This document shows positions 9,402 to 16,225 of a stretch of DNA of 17,057 nucleotides, one piece after another. This stretch comes from W11650 sp963550755. Lineage in GTDB: Bacteria; Bacillota; Clostridia; Lachnospirales; Vallitaleaceae. The translations under genes were made by a program, and so were the position numbers. The stretch spans positions 1-17,057 of the forward strand of contig CAUVDV010000036.1 of the NCBI GenBank assembly GCA_963550755.1, read 5' to 3'. Within the stretch, counting starts at the first letter, position 1. Each line of letters starts with the position of its first letter. The notes below the pieces were generated by a model that was not told the origin of the DNA, ran no database searches, and worked only from the letters and a program-made list of their open reading frames with translations.

Positions 9402-10498
9402 GCCATCACCTCGCCGTTTAATGCGCTCAGACCGCACTGAATAATCTCGGCTTTGTCCGCTTCACTCAGATCCTCCTGCCGCTGCAAAAGTCGGACGAAT
9501 TCGCCTTTTAAAGACGCTTCCGCCTGATAGTGCTGGTAATCCACCTGCCAGGCAGCCTGATCATAAATTTTAAAAAAATAAAAACAATCCCGAAACTGCT
9601 GCGTCAGCATATCTATATCTTTTTCCGCCCCTATCTCCTGCCGGCCGGTTAAAATCAGCTTCATCATATCGCCGCCGGCAAAACTTTCACCTTGCAAAAG
9701 CCGCTTAATTTCGTCGGCAATTTCACCGCTGCTGCGGCAGCCGCTGATGTCAACCAACAGCTGATGAAAACAGCGCGCCGCTGCCGGTACAAAACTCTGC
9801 TGATACTGCCCCGTCCGCTCATCAATTTCCAGCAGCACAAAGCCATGCTGCCCGCACTCATCAAAACCTCTGGCTTCTAAGCAGCCGCTGTAGCAATAGC
9901 TGGCTCTGGCGTCCAGCTTCCCGATTTGATAGGAATGAATATGCCCCAGCGCCAGATAATCAATGCCCTTATGCTGTAATTCCTTTAGATTAATCGTTTC
10001 GGCTTGGCTGCCGCTCCCGATTTGACCGTGCAGCACCACAATATTAAAACACCGGCTGTCTAAAGTGAGATCCTCATACCGCCGGCGCAAGTTTTGCTCG
10101 GTTAATTCCAGCCCGCTGATCACAATATTGCCCGCGCCGCCGGCATTAGCCGTATAATAGGTCCATTCCTGACCAAATAATTTTAAATTTGCCGGAATAT
10201 GGGGCAGTTCGTTTAAAAAAGAGGACGCGTCGTGATTGCCCCGCAAATAGTAAAAATCAATATCCGGATAACTGGTAATGCCCTCATATACCGTATTTTT
10301 AGCCAGCGCCGACACCGAATCGCCGTCAAACAAGTCACCGGCAATGATGATTGCCGCTACTTCATTTTGCCCGGCAAACCCCAGCATGCGGCGAAAGGTA
10401 TGAAGCAGTTCACGCCGCCGTTTTCCGGCCTCTTCCGGCGGCAAATGCGCCGTCATTTTCGAATCCAAATGCACATCAGCGCAATGAATGATCTTCAT
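9398..10498 (-). CDS. yhaO: YhaO-like DNA repair exonuclease (SbcD/Mre11-type metallophosphoesterase)
   Basis: A 366-residue protein with the complete metallophosphoesterase motif series: ADVH (D8, H10), GDLFD (D55, D58), GNHD (N88-H89-D90), LHGQ (H157) and GHIH (H186, H188). This is the two-metal nuclease fold of SbcD/Mre11 and YhaO. By analogy it should cut or resect DNA ends together with the ATPase encoded next, whose start codon overlaps its stop (ATGA). An AGGAGG ribosome site stands a few bases before ATG 10498, which decides for this start rather than the Met five codons upstream. The histidine phosphatase stop lies 22 bases upstream, so the genes share a transcript. The region after about 220 would be the capping and partner-binding domain. 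No residue of the active site is missing. Confidence 0.92.
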   Translation of the reverse strand: MKIIHCADVHLDSKMTAHLPPEEAGKRRRELLHTFRRMLGFAGQNEVAAIIIAGDLFDGDSVSALAKNTVYEGITSYPDIDFYYLRGNHDASSFLNELPHIPANLKLFGQEWTYYTANAGGAGNIVISGLELTEQNLRRRYEDLTLDSRCFNIVVLHGQIGSGSQAETINLKELQHKGIDYLALGHIHSYQIGKLDARASYCYSGCLEARGFDECGQHGFVLLEIDERTGQYQQSFVPAAARCFHQLLVDISGCRSSGEIADEIKRLLQGESFAGGDMMKLILTGRQEIGAEKDIDMLTQQFRDCFYFFKIYDQAAWQVDYQHYQAEASLKGEFVRLLQRQEDLSEADKAEIIQCGLSALNGEVMA

Positions 10499-10520
10499 AT
10501 CTCCCTCCTGCATCGTTTTC

Positions 10521-11084
10521 TTAAATCAAGTCCCATTCCGCTCTGCCCAAATACCTCTGCCCATCAAAGTGCAGGCAGACAACCCACGGCATTTTCGGCA
10601 AAATCCGCTGATAATCCGTCCAGCCAAACTCCGGCTGATAATAGCAGAGTATCGTACTCAGCGCCGTTCCGTGCGTGCCGATGGCGATGTTTTGCCCCGC
10701 GTAAAGCGTCAGCGCTTCTTCCACCGCGCGGATATTGCGCACCTGCACCTGGCGCAGGCTTTCCCCATCCGGCAGTTTATAATCAAAGTCCTGCCACTGT
10801 TTAGCCGAAAAAGCGGCAAAATCCTCAATCCACTCTTTGTCAATTTTTCTTTCCCGCAAATCTTCCCGCAGCTGAAAGTCCAAGCCGTTTTCCTCGGCAA
10901 AAGGCCGGAGCGTTTCCATGCTCCGCCGGTACGGGCTGGACAGCAGAACAGAAATATTTTTATCCCGCAAAAAGCCGGTAACCAATTCCCGGTCTTTTAA
11001 GCCTTTTTCACTTAGCGGGCGCCCCCGTTCATCCTGATTGCTGTAATCCGACTGAGCGTGCCGAACAAAATAAAGTCTGGTCAT
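10521..11084 (-). CDS. Histidine phosphatase family protein (phosphoglycerate mutase-like)
   Basis: A 187-residue member of the histidine phosphatase superfamily. The RHG-type motif is present as VRHAQSD (R8, catalytic H9). The second arginine is in SSPYRRSMET (about R53), the acid in LREDLRERK (about E78), and the second histidine in IGTHGTALS (H138). Substrates of such small bacterial members vary (sugar phosphates, phospholipid or nucleotide phosphates) and cannot be read from the sequence. GGGAGGA lies about eight bases before the ATG. The gene lies between the YdbC-like gene and the nuclease pair and is probably cotranscribed with them. A tandem copy of its first codons, now broken, lies directly upstream (see the duplication). 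Confidence 0.88.
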   Translation of the reverse strand: MTRLYFVRHAQSDYSNQDERGRPLSEKGLKDRELVTGFLRDKNISVLLSSPYRRSMETLRPFAEENGLDFQLREDLRERKIDKEWIEDFAAFSAKQWQDFDYKLPDGESLRQVQVRNIRAVEEALTLYAGQNIAIGTHGTALSTILCYYQPEFGWTDYQRILPKMPWVVCLHFDGQRYLGRAEWDLI

Positions 11085-11220
11085 CTTACAGTTCCTCCCA
11101 TTCGTTTAACAACTTCACTTAACGGCCACCGCGTTCATCCTGATTGCTGTAATCCGGCTGGTGTGCCGAACAAAATAAAGTCTGGTCATCTTACAGTTCC
11201 AATTCGTTTAGCAGCTCGCG
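11009..11220. repeat. Tandem duplication (period about 105 bp) across the ydbC / histidine phosphatase junction
   Basis: The segment 11009-11095 recurs at 11116-11200, and the similarity continues into the next bases (ATTCGTTTAACAACTTC against ATTCGTTTAGCAGCTCGC). The core GCCGAACAAAATAAAGTCTG and its flanks are identical in both. Each unit holds the end of the YdbC-like gene and the first codons of the phosphatase gene. In the upstream unit the ATG (minus strand, 11189) starts MTRLYFVRH, then a one-base loss changes frame and it stops after 24 codons. In the downstream unit the phosphatase frame is intact and the GGGAGGA ribosome site is present; the upstream unit lacks that site. Confidence 0.85.
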
Positions 11221-11412
11221 CAACCGCTTTAACTCGTCGGCCGAAAAGGTTACGCCCTTACCCATTTTTTCATGCGCCGGATCCCATTCCCTAATATCGT
11301 ATCTGGCCGGTTTGCCGTTCCAGCTGACTAAGCTTAGTTCCTTGGTCCAGCCCTTGGCCGACTCGGCCAGCACACCGATTGTTTTCTGAATTTCAAATGT
11401 AATGTCTGCCAT
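11191..11412 (-). CDS. YdbC-like PC4-family single-strand DNA-binding protein
   Basis: A 73-residue protein matching the small Bacillota YdbC family, related to the eukaryotic coactivator PC4 in fold. The family core is clear: FEIQKTIGVLAE, GWTKELSLVSWNGKPARYDI, and REWDPAHEKMGKGVTFSADE, followed by a C-terminal helix of leucines and glutamates that serves as the dimer segment in relatives. The Lactococcus lactis YdbC protein binds ssDNA, so a DNA-maintenance role fits the YhaO/YhaN neighbours. The start is supported by AAAGGAG eight bases before the ATG. It is probably the first gene of the four-gene operon. The stop codon lies within the upstream copy of the tandem duplication. Confidence 0.88.
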   Translation of the reverse strand: MADITFEIQKTIGVLAESAKGWTKELSLVSWNGKPARYDIREWDPAHEKMGKGVTFSADELKRLRELLNELEL

Positions 11413-11446
11413 TTGCTTGCTCCTTTTTTAATCAAATCAATTTTAA

Positions 11447-11488
11447 TTTAATCTTCCTATATTAATTTTCCTATGTTCATTTTCCTAT
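11447..11488. repeat. Three tandem 14-bp units in the ydbC leader
   Basis: On the plus strand the units are TTTAATCTTCCTAT, ATTAATTTTCCTAT and GTTCATTTTCCTAT, back to back. On the transcribed strand each gives an ATAGGAA purine block, 35 to 76 bases before the YdbC start codon. They could be a simple slippage repeat or affect leader structure and ribosome loading. No protein-binding assignment is possible. Confidence 0.7.
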
Positions 11489-11677
11489 TGTTCCAAAACC
11501 GTCTTTTTTCGATTGGCCGCTTAGAACGTGAAACTTCCGGTAAAAATCATTCCCGTCAAAATCACTCCGCCAAAAAGGCCTCCTCTTTCGGCAGCGGGCG
11601 AAATTTGGCTTTCCCCGCCGAAAAGAAACTTCCTATTAGCGTTCATTAATTATACACCATGCCGCAAAAAAGCGGAT
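11489..11677. other. Intergenic region downstream of the sulfatase, upstream of the ydbC operon
   Basis: There is no gene. An imperfect inverted repeat, TTTCGGC ... GCCGAAA, spans about 11586-11623 with GGG/CCCC inside. It might end sulfatase transcription, though no T-run follows it on the minus strand. A minus-strand TATAAT at about 11648-11653 is a possible -10 for the operon, but no matching -35 is seen. Confidence 0.35.
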
Positions 11678-13147
11678 TTAAGCTTGATTTTTTAGCCCAA
11701 AGCGTTCCCATTGACCCTGCGGTGCTTCCCATGCCGTCAAATGTTCCTTTAACCGGCGCTCCAGATTTTGCCGAATATCTTCCGCCTCGATCGGCGCAAG
11801 CTGCTCCGGGTCAGCCGCCAAATCAAACAGCCGGTCATGCCGCAGGCACTCCGGCAACCCCACCTTGGCCGGCAGCTTCATCAACTGGATTCCGTCCGTG
11901 AAAGCAAACTCGCTGGTAATTTGAATATTGCTCAGTTCCTCTTTTTTAAAACGATAATTCATATGATTGGGGATTAAAGTATAGTTAAATAAGGGCTGAT
12001 TTTCCGAACTTACCGGCGCTTTCATATAAACATAGCGGCCGTCGGTAATATTCAGCATCCCGCCAAACACGCCAAAGACAGCTGATTTTCTGGCGGCTTT
12101 GCCCGTTTTGACCATTAGGCTCAAATCCTCTCCGACCGCGTATTTGGGCGGCTTTATGCCAAAGTAGTCTGCCAAAGTAACCGGTATATCCACCGTCTGC
12201 GCCAAAGCGCCGCAGCGCTCACCCTGCCGCCCATTTCTGGGGTCATACATAAAAAACGGCAAATGCACCAGTTCCTCATACAGCGGCATAATGTTTTTGC
12301 CGATATAGCCATGCTCGCCCAATAAAAAGCCATGGTCGGTATTGACAATCAGCATCGTGTCCCGCCACAGGTCATACTGATCCATCATATCTAAGAGCCT
12401 GCCCAAATAAGCATCACACATGCTGAGCAGCGCCGCATACTCATAGCGGATATGCCTGATTTTTTCCTTATCCTCAATCCAGCCGTAATCCGGCCAGTCA
12501 AAATGCTTGCCCGTATAGTCATGCGGGTACATCTCCTTAAAAACAGGCTGCGCGAAAAACGGCTCATGCGGGTCAAAGCATTCAATCTGCAAAAACCAGT
12601 TATCCTGCGCATAGGAGCGGCGGATAAAATCAAGCCCTCTTTCCATGGTTAAAGACTGCGGCATTTTTTCTTCCTGATCTAAGTACCCGCGGTTGACCCA
12701 ATCCTGCCGCCAGCGCGGGCTGTGAATTCTTTTGGAATCATTGTCCGGAATCACCGGATCAGCCACCTGACCAATCCACGGATCGCCCTGCTGCCCGCGA
12801 ATCATTTCAAAGCTGCTGTATCTTTGCAGATAGGAGTTGCCGCCGTCTTCCCAATAGTGGAAATGGTCGGTTACAATATGGCTGTATATCCCATTTTGGG
12901 TCATTTCCTCAAACAGGGAAAAATCCTGGGGCTGAAGGCAGCTCCAATCCGAATGTAAAAAATGCGGCCGGCCGGTATGAAGTTCGCGCCGCGCCGGCAT
13001 ACAGGGCAGGCTCCCCGCGTAAAAGGTGTCAAAAGTCACCGTTTTTTGCGCCAAGCGCTCAAAATTGGGAAGTTTTGTCCAGTCACAGCCGTAGTTCGGC
13101 AAATAGTGCCGGTTTAACGAGTCAAACATCAGCATAATCGCTTTCAT
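11678..13147 (-). CDS. Cytoplasmic sulfatase (Cys-type, alkaline phosphatase superfamily)
   Basis: A 489-residue sulfatase that hydrolyses sulfate esters. The N-terminus MKAIMLMFDSLNRHYLPNYG has the metal-binding aspartate (D9) and no signal peptide, so the enzyme should act inside the cell on imported sulfated sugars. The formylglycine site is CMPARRELHTGR (C49-x-P51-x-R53), the Cys type matured either by an anaerobic radical-SAM maturase or by FGE; neither is encoded here. FDPHEPF (D192, H194) and NTDHGFLLGEHG (D271, H272) supply the remaining active-site residues. The start is ATG 13147, with AGGAAGAG eight bases before it; an in-frame ATG 42 bases upstream has no ribosome site. A strong promoter lies about 90 bases upstream. 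With the lyase remnant it hints at former use of sulfated glycans. The sulfate-ester substrate is unknown. Confidence 0.9.
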   Translation of the reverse strand: MKAIMLMFDSLNRHYLPNYGCDWTKLPNFERLAQKTVTFDTFYAGSLPCMPARRELHTGRPHFLHSDWSCLQPQDFSLFEEMTQNGIYSHIVTDHFHYWEDGGNSYLQRYSSFEMIRGQQGDPWIGQVADPVIPDNDSKRIHSPRWRQDWVNRGYLDQEEKMPQSLTMERGLDFIRRSYAQDNWFLQIECFDPHEPFFAQPVFKEMYPHDYTGKHFDWPDYGWIEDKEKIRHIRYEYAALLSMCDAYLGRLLDMMDQYDLWRDTMLIVNTDHGFLLGEHGYIGKNIMPLYEELVHLPFFMYDPRNGRQGERCGALAQTVDIPVTLADYFGIKPPKYAVGEDLSLMVKTGKAARKSAVFGVFGGMLNITDGRYVYMKAPVSSENQPLFNYTLIPNHMNYRFKKEELSNIQITSEFAFTDGIQLMKLPAKVGLPECLRHDRLFDLAADPEQLAPIEAEDIRQNLERRLKEHLTAWEAPQGQWERFGLKNQA

Positions 13148-13189
13148 TTTTTCTCTTCCTTTATTTATTCTTTGTTTATTGTATGTCAT

Positions 13190-13600
13190 TTTTTAGCTAT
13201 TTGCTTATTGGCAAATCGGCTCTTTATATTTTATTTTAAGAATTTTTACCGGCTTTGTCAATTGAGATTTTTATTTAAAACTCTTCCAACAAAGGTTCGA
13301 AACTTCCGCCAAACAATGACATACGTACCAGTGAACAGTATAACATGGCCAGTCTGAAAAGTCACCCGACATCTTTAAAAAAGTAAGAGCTGAAATTTTA
13401 ACTATTTTCACATATATATTTTTTTAAAGAAAGCTATTAAGATTTTTAAAATTAATCCGATATTATAGATGTAGAGCAATATGTTTGATTTCGCTTTATT
13501 GTCTTTTTTTGCTTGATTCCTAACTCAAATATATTTCTTTTATTTACTGTTCAGAGTTCTGCTCTGGATCCACCTGTTTATTTAAGAAAGGAATCATGCC
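13190..13600. other. AT-rich intergenic region upstream of the sulfatase
   Basis: Apart from the sulfatase promoter, no gene is supported. A second minus-strand element with an extended -10 (TGTTATACT, around 13337-13345) could be an additional promoter, but its -35 is poor. The part 13380-13560 is very A/T-rich. A short dyad, CAGAG TTCTG CTCTG, lies at 13551-13565. Confidence 0.4.
13233..13261 (-). promoter_or_regulatory. Sigma-A-type promoter of the sulfatase gene
   Basis: On the minus strand, TTGACA (13256-13261), a 17-base spacer, then TAAAAT (13233-13238). The -35 is perfect and the -10 has one difference. Expected transcription start is near 13226, giving a leader of about 80 bases. 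Confidence 0.75.
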
Positions 13601-13963
13601 ATGTGTCAAACCTACGATCCTCCCGGTGTGCCGCCGGAAAAAAACCATCCTTTTTCTTCTTTTACTTTTTTGTCGATGCGTGAGTCCGATCAGGATATTC
13701 CTGCTACCGAAAAGAAAAAATTTATCTTTTTGATTTTGGATTTTGAATTTTGCCTGCCGTTTGACATATCTTTTTCCTCTTCTATGTTGGCAAATATTCC
13801 CATTTCCGTTAATTCTGTTGATTATATCCCTTTTTATTTCACCTGCGATAAAACGTCCGGCCATCGCTCATTTTGGCAAAATAAATTTGGGGGATCTTTA
13901 TGGTACAAAGTGCCCCGCAGCTGGGAAGATGTTCATCTGGCGGTTCCGCTGGCGCAGGCATAA
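13601..13963 (+). CDS. Doubtful 120-codon open frame, unrecognised
   Basis: An open frame with a usable ribosome site (AAAGGA, eight bases before ATG). The product is rich in Phe, Ser and Pro, with one mildly hydrophobic stretch (about 38-60), and resembles no family I know. The opposite strand of the same stretch also has an open frame of 106 codons, rich in Arg and Lys. On that strand there is also a shorter frame opening with MSNGRQNSKSKIKK, preceded by GAGGAAA and a TATAAT. It cannot be decided which strand, if either, is coding. It may be a decayed gene. Confidence 0.2.
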   Translation: MCQTYDPPGVPPEKNHPFSSFTFLSMRESDQDIPATEKKKFIFLILDFEFCLPFDISFSSSMLANIPISVNSVDYIPFYFTCDKTSGHRSFWQNKFGGSLWYKVPRSWEDVHLAVPLAQA

Positions 13964-14296
13964 CAATTTTCGCAAATAAAAATAGCCTGGCCGGAAAAAA
14001 CAGCAAAATTCCTTATTTTCCATCGGATTCTCCTGTCTTATTCGGCTGTTATGTGCTATAATGAAATTACTGTAATCACTGCAGCCCGCTCGGCTAAATT
14101 ATGTTTTCAGCGCAAAATATCTTGCTCAAAATCAGCGTCCGATCAAGCCGTCGGCAAACTGCCTTCGCCCACCGTTAAAATCACGGCGGACAGCATGAAT
14201 ATTAAATTTAGCAGCTGCTTAGGCCAGCCATTTGCAGCCTGGCGAAGTGCAAGGTACTGAGCAGCCAACAATGTTCGATGAAAAGGAGGACTTACT
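13964..14296. other. Upstream region and long leader of the aldo/keto reductase gene
   Basis: There is no convincing gene. A 53-codon frame starting at about 13900 (MVQSAPQLG...) with GGGGGA before it ends here, but it has low-complexity composition. An extended -10 element sits at 14054-14062, giving a leader of about 225 bases. Only weak pairing is visible in it (GCCAG ... CTGGC at about 14223-14243), and no known riboswitch was recognised. Confidence 0.35.
14054..14062 (+). promoter_or_regulatory. Extended -10 promoter element of the aldo/keto reductase gene
   Basis: TGC TATAAT: a perfect -10 preceded by the TGn extension, which can make up for the weak -35 (TGTCTT, 17 bases upstream). 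Transcription would start near 14069. Confidence 0.5.
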
Positions 14297-15298
14297 ATGT
14301 ATCAGGCAAATGAAAAGCGTTATGACCAAATGCCCTATCAACGCTGCGGCAGCAGCGGTTTAAAGCTATCGGCGCTGGCCCTCGGCTTATGGCAGAACTT
14401 CGGTCACGAAAGCAATATTGCTCAAATGGAACAAATCTGCCGGACTGCCTTTGACCACGGCATTACTTATTTTGATCTGGCCAATAATTACGGTTATCCT
14501 TATAATGGTACGGCTGAGTTAAACTTTGGCGCCATTTTGAAAAAAGGTTTGGGCCAGTACCGGAACGAACTTTGCATCGCCACCAAAGCCGGCTATGATA
14601 TGTGGCCCGGCCCTTACGGCACCAAAAACGGCTGCCGCAAATATTTGATTACTTCTCTGGAGGACAGCTTAAAACGAATGGATCTGGATTATGTTGATAT
14701 TTTTTATCATCATGTTTACGACCCGGAAACGCCGCTGGAGGAAACGGCCCTGGCGCTGGATCAGGTCGTCCGGCAAGGCAAAGCTCTTTATGTTGGAATT
14801 TCCAATTATAATCAGGAGCAAACCAAAAAAATCACTAAGATTTTTAAGGAGCTGCGCACGCCGTTTATTGTCAATCAGCCTTCTTACTCCATCTTAAATC
14901 GCTGGATTGAAGATGACGGCCTAAAAACCTACGCCGAGCAAAACGGCATTGGTCTGGCTGTTTACTCGCCGCTGTCGCAGGGACTTTTGACCAGCCGCTA
15001 CTTAGACGGCGTACCGGAGGATTCGCGCTACTATAAAGCCAATACGGGCCTCAAGCAAAAACTGACGCAGGAAATGAAAGTCCGGCTGATCGAACTGAAC
15101 TTCTTAGCCCAAAAGCGGGGACAAACGCTGTCGCAAATGGCCATTGCCTGGCTGCTGCGGGATAAAGCGATTACTTCGGTTATTATCGGCGCCAGCCGGC
15201 CGGAGCAGGTGGAGGAAAATGTAAAAGCTCTGGAAAACCTGCAGTTTACTGCGCAGGAATTAAAAGAAATTTATATGCTGGCCACGCAAAAGATTTAA
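14297..15298 (+). CDS. gpr: Aldo/keto reductase, YghZ / L-glyceraldehyde-3-phosphate reductase type
   Basis: A 333-residue NADPH-dependent aldo/keto reductase, closely resembling E. coli YghZ (Gpr) along its whole length: QMPYQRCGSSGLKL, LGLWQNFGH, FDLANNYG, TKAGYDMWPGPYG, SLKRMDLDYVDIFY, VGISNYN, QPSYSILNRW and IGASRPEQVEENV. The catalytic tetrad is complete: D60, Y65, K97 and H139. YghZ reduces L-glyceraldehyde 3-phosphate and detoxifies methylglyoxal, and relatives also act on other small aldehydes. The start has AAAAGGAGGA seven bases before the ATG. The gene stands alone, with its own extended -10 promoter and a hairpin about 115 bases downstream. The YghZ subfamily is secure; the physiological substrate here is inferred. 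Confidence 0.92.
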   Translation: MYQANEKRYDQMPYQRCGSSGLKLSALALGLWQNFGHESNIAQMEQICRTAFDHGITYFDLANNYGYPYNGTAELNFGAILKKGLGQYRNELCIATKAGYDMWPGPYGTKNGCRKYLITSLEDSLKRMDLDYVDIFYHHVYDPETPLEETALALDQVVRQGKALYVGISNYNQEQTKKITKIFKELRTPFIVNQPSYSILNRWIEDDGLKTYAEQNGIGLAVYSPLSQGLLTSRYLDGVPEDSRYYKANTGLKQKLTQEMKVRLIELNFLAQKRGQTLSQMAIAWLLRDKAITSVIIGASRPEQVEENVKALENLQFTAQELKEIYMLATQKI

Positions 15299-15411
15299 CG
15301 TATCTGAGCGACCAAAACGATAAAAATCCACTTTGCTTTCTGGCTCTCTTTTATATAGACTGCCGCCAAACAAAAAAGACAAGACTTGGCCAGAGAAACC
15401 ATCAATTAAAG

Positions 15412-15460
15412 AACAAACTGCTGACAGTATCGCAGCGTCACTGTCGGCAGTTTGTTTGTT
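15412..15460 (+). terminator. Likely terminator hairpin after the aldo/keto reductase gene
   Basis: A 17-bp stem, AACAAACTGCTGACAGT paired with ACTGTCGGCAGTTTGTT (15412-15428 with 15440-15456, one G-T pair), and an 11-base loop. It is followed by the T-rich TGTTCTATAT rather than a pure T-run, so termination strength is uncertain. Confidence 0.55.
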
Positions 15461-15574
15461 CTATATGCAAGACGATTTTAATATCATTTTGTCTTGTTCA
15501 TAAGACAATAATTATTTATTTTTGTCTTGTTGATAAGACAAAATTCTATGATTTTTGTTCTGCTGATAAGACAA
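15456..15574. repeat. Four near-palindromic 20-bp repeats with an exact 33-bp period
   Basis: Copies start at 15456, 15489, 15522 and 15555. The two central ones are TTGTCTTGTTCATAAGACAA and TTGTCTTGTTGATAAGACAA. The outer ones begin TTGTTCT and end AAGACGA and AAGACAA. Each has 7-base arms around a 6-base centre (the third extends to 9-base arms). The 13-base gaps are A/T-rich and unrelated to each other. This could be a set of operator sites on one helix face (33 bp is about three turns) or a row of small hairpins. It lies between two convergent genes. Confidence 0.75.
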
Positions 15575-15591
15575 TATATTTATCTTACTTT

Positions 15592-15616
15592 CTAAAATCC
15601 AAAAAACGGATTTTAG
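15592..15616. repeat. Perfect 9-bp inverted repeat
   Basis: CTAAAATCC AAAAAAC GGATTTTAG. No T-run follows on either strand, so it is not an obvious terminator. It directly follows the palindrome array. Confidence 0.6.
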
Positions 15617-15633
15617 CCCAACAAAATGCAAGC

Positions 15634-15679
15634 AAAGCCACATCGCTTAAAAAATTGATTTAAAAGATATGGCTTTTTT
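15634..15679 (+). terminator. Intrinsic terminator, plus strand
   Basis: AAAGCCACATC pairs with GATATGGCTTT (one mismatch) across a 21-base A/T-rich loop, and the stem runs into TTTTTT. It would stop any rightward transcript that passes the first hairpin or starts in the palindrome array. Confidence 0.6.
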
Positions 15680-15744
15680 GTCGTACTCAAAATCAAAAAA
15701 CAAACCACTTTAAAATGAGCACACCTATTTAGTTTAAAGGTAGC

Positions 15745-15796
15745 AAAAAGGGGCGTTGCTAAAACGTTTTTTACTATCGGTTTGCAACAGCCCCTT
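15745..15796 (-). terminator. Intrinsic terminator of the MerR/TipAS gene
   Basis: On the minus strand, AAGGGGCTGTTGCAAA pairs with the later TTTAGCAACGCCCCTT (one bulge, one mismatch), followed by TTTTTGC. It begins 15 bases after the MerR stop codon. The arm sequence resembles the large hairpin upstream of the same gene. Confidence 0.75.
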
Positions 15797-15811
15797 GATT
15801 TTTCACTGCTG

Positions 15812-16225
15812 TTATGCGCCTGTCTTTTTCCCGCTTATGTACTGCTGGATGGCGTCGCATACATACTGAGCGGTTCCCTCGCCAAATTGATCAATATTAT
15901 TTTTAAATTCGGCATTTTGAACGTATCCATAACCAATGCTGGAAAATACCTGATCGGAACAGTCAAAAGCATATTTGCACAAATGTTCCTGCAATTTCTT
16001 AGCTAACTCCATATTTTCTTTCGATGCTGCTTTTAAACCGCCGGTCATATTCTCAGCAAAAGCAAAGAAAATTTTATTAAATCCGTCCGCAACTTCCTGC
16101 TCTTTTCCTTTTTGCTTTTCCAAAGCCGCCTCTATGACCTCCTGGCCATACTTGCTAATCGCCGCTTGCTTGTATTTTTGATTATCCTGATAGGTAAAAC
16201 CGTTAAATTTTTCTTGTACCGTCAT
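15812..16225 (-). CDS. Possible internal-start product: free TipAS-like domain (137 aa)
   Basis: In frame within the MerR gene, ATG at 16225 (Met112) is preceded by GAAAGGAG at 16233-16240 with 7 bases between, an optimal ribosome site. The start lies exactly between the coiled coil and the ligand-binding domain (MTVQEKFNGFTYQ). Streptomyces lividans tipA is known to make both TipAL (253 aa) and the short TipAS (144 aa) from one gene. The same arrangement is inferred here; no expression evidence exists. Confidence 0.5.
   Translation of the reverse strand: MTVQEKFNGFTYQDNQKYKQAAISKYGQEVIEAALEKQKGKEQEVADGFNKIFFAFAENMTGGLKAASKENMELAKKLQEHLCKYAFDCSDQVFSSIGYGYVQNAEFKNNIDQFGEGTAQYVCDAIQQYISGKKTGA

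Noticed and set aside
8985..9440. 151-codon plus-strand frame antisense to the YhaN-like gene start (and similar long antisense frames at 7437-7991, 8337-8663)
   Set aside because: They are shadows of the G/C-rich coding strand, without ribosome sites; the opposite frames carry clear conserved motifs.
10232..11000. Plus-strand frames of 190 and 170 codons over the phosphatase and nuclease starts
   Set aside because: Both lie antisense to well-identified genes and show no family resemblance.
13146..13189. Upstream in-frame ATG (13189) of the sulfatase
   Set aside because: It has no ribosome site, whereas ATG 13147 has AGGAAGAG at good spacing and begins at the conserved beta strand.
13285..13310. 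GGTTCGAAAC resembling a tRNA T-arm
   Set aside because: The flanking bases do not form the 5-bp T-stem and no acceptor or anticodon arms can be folded around it.
13900..14061. 53-codon plus-strand frame with GGGGGA before ATG (MVQSAPQLG...)
   Set aside because: Composition is low in complexity, no family is recognised, and it overlaps another doubtful frame; kept only as a note.
15456..15574. 33-bp-period array as a CRISPR remnant
   Set aside because: Gaps are only 13 bases and A/T-rich, the repeat is 20 bases, there are only four copies and no cas gene nearby.
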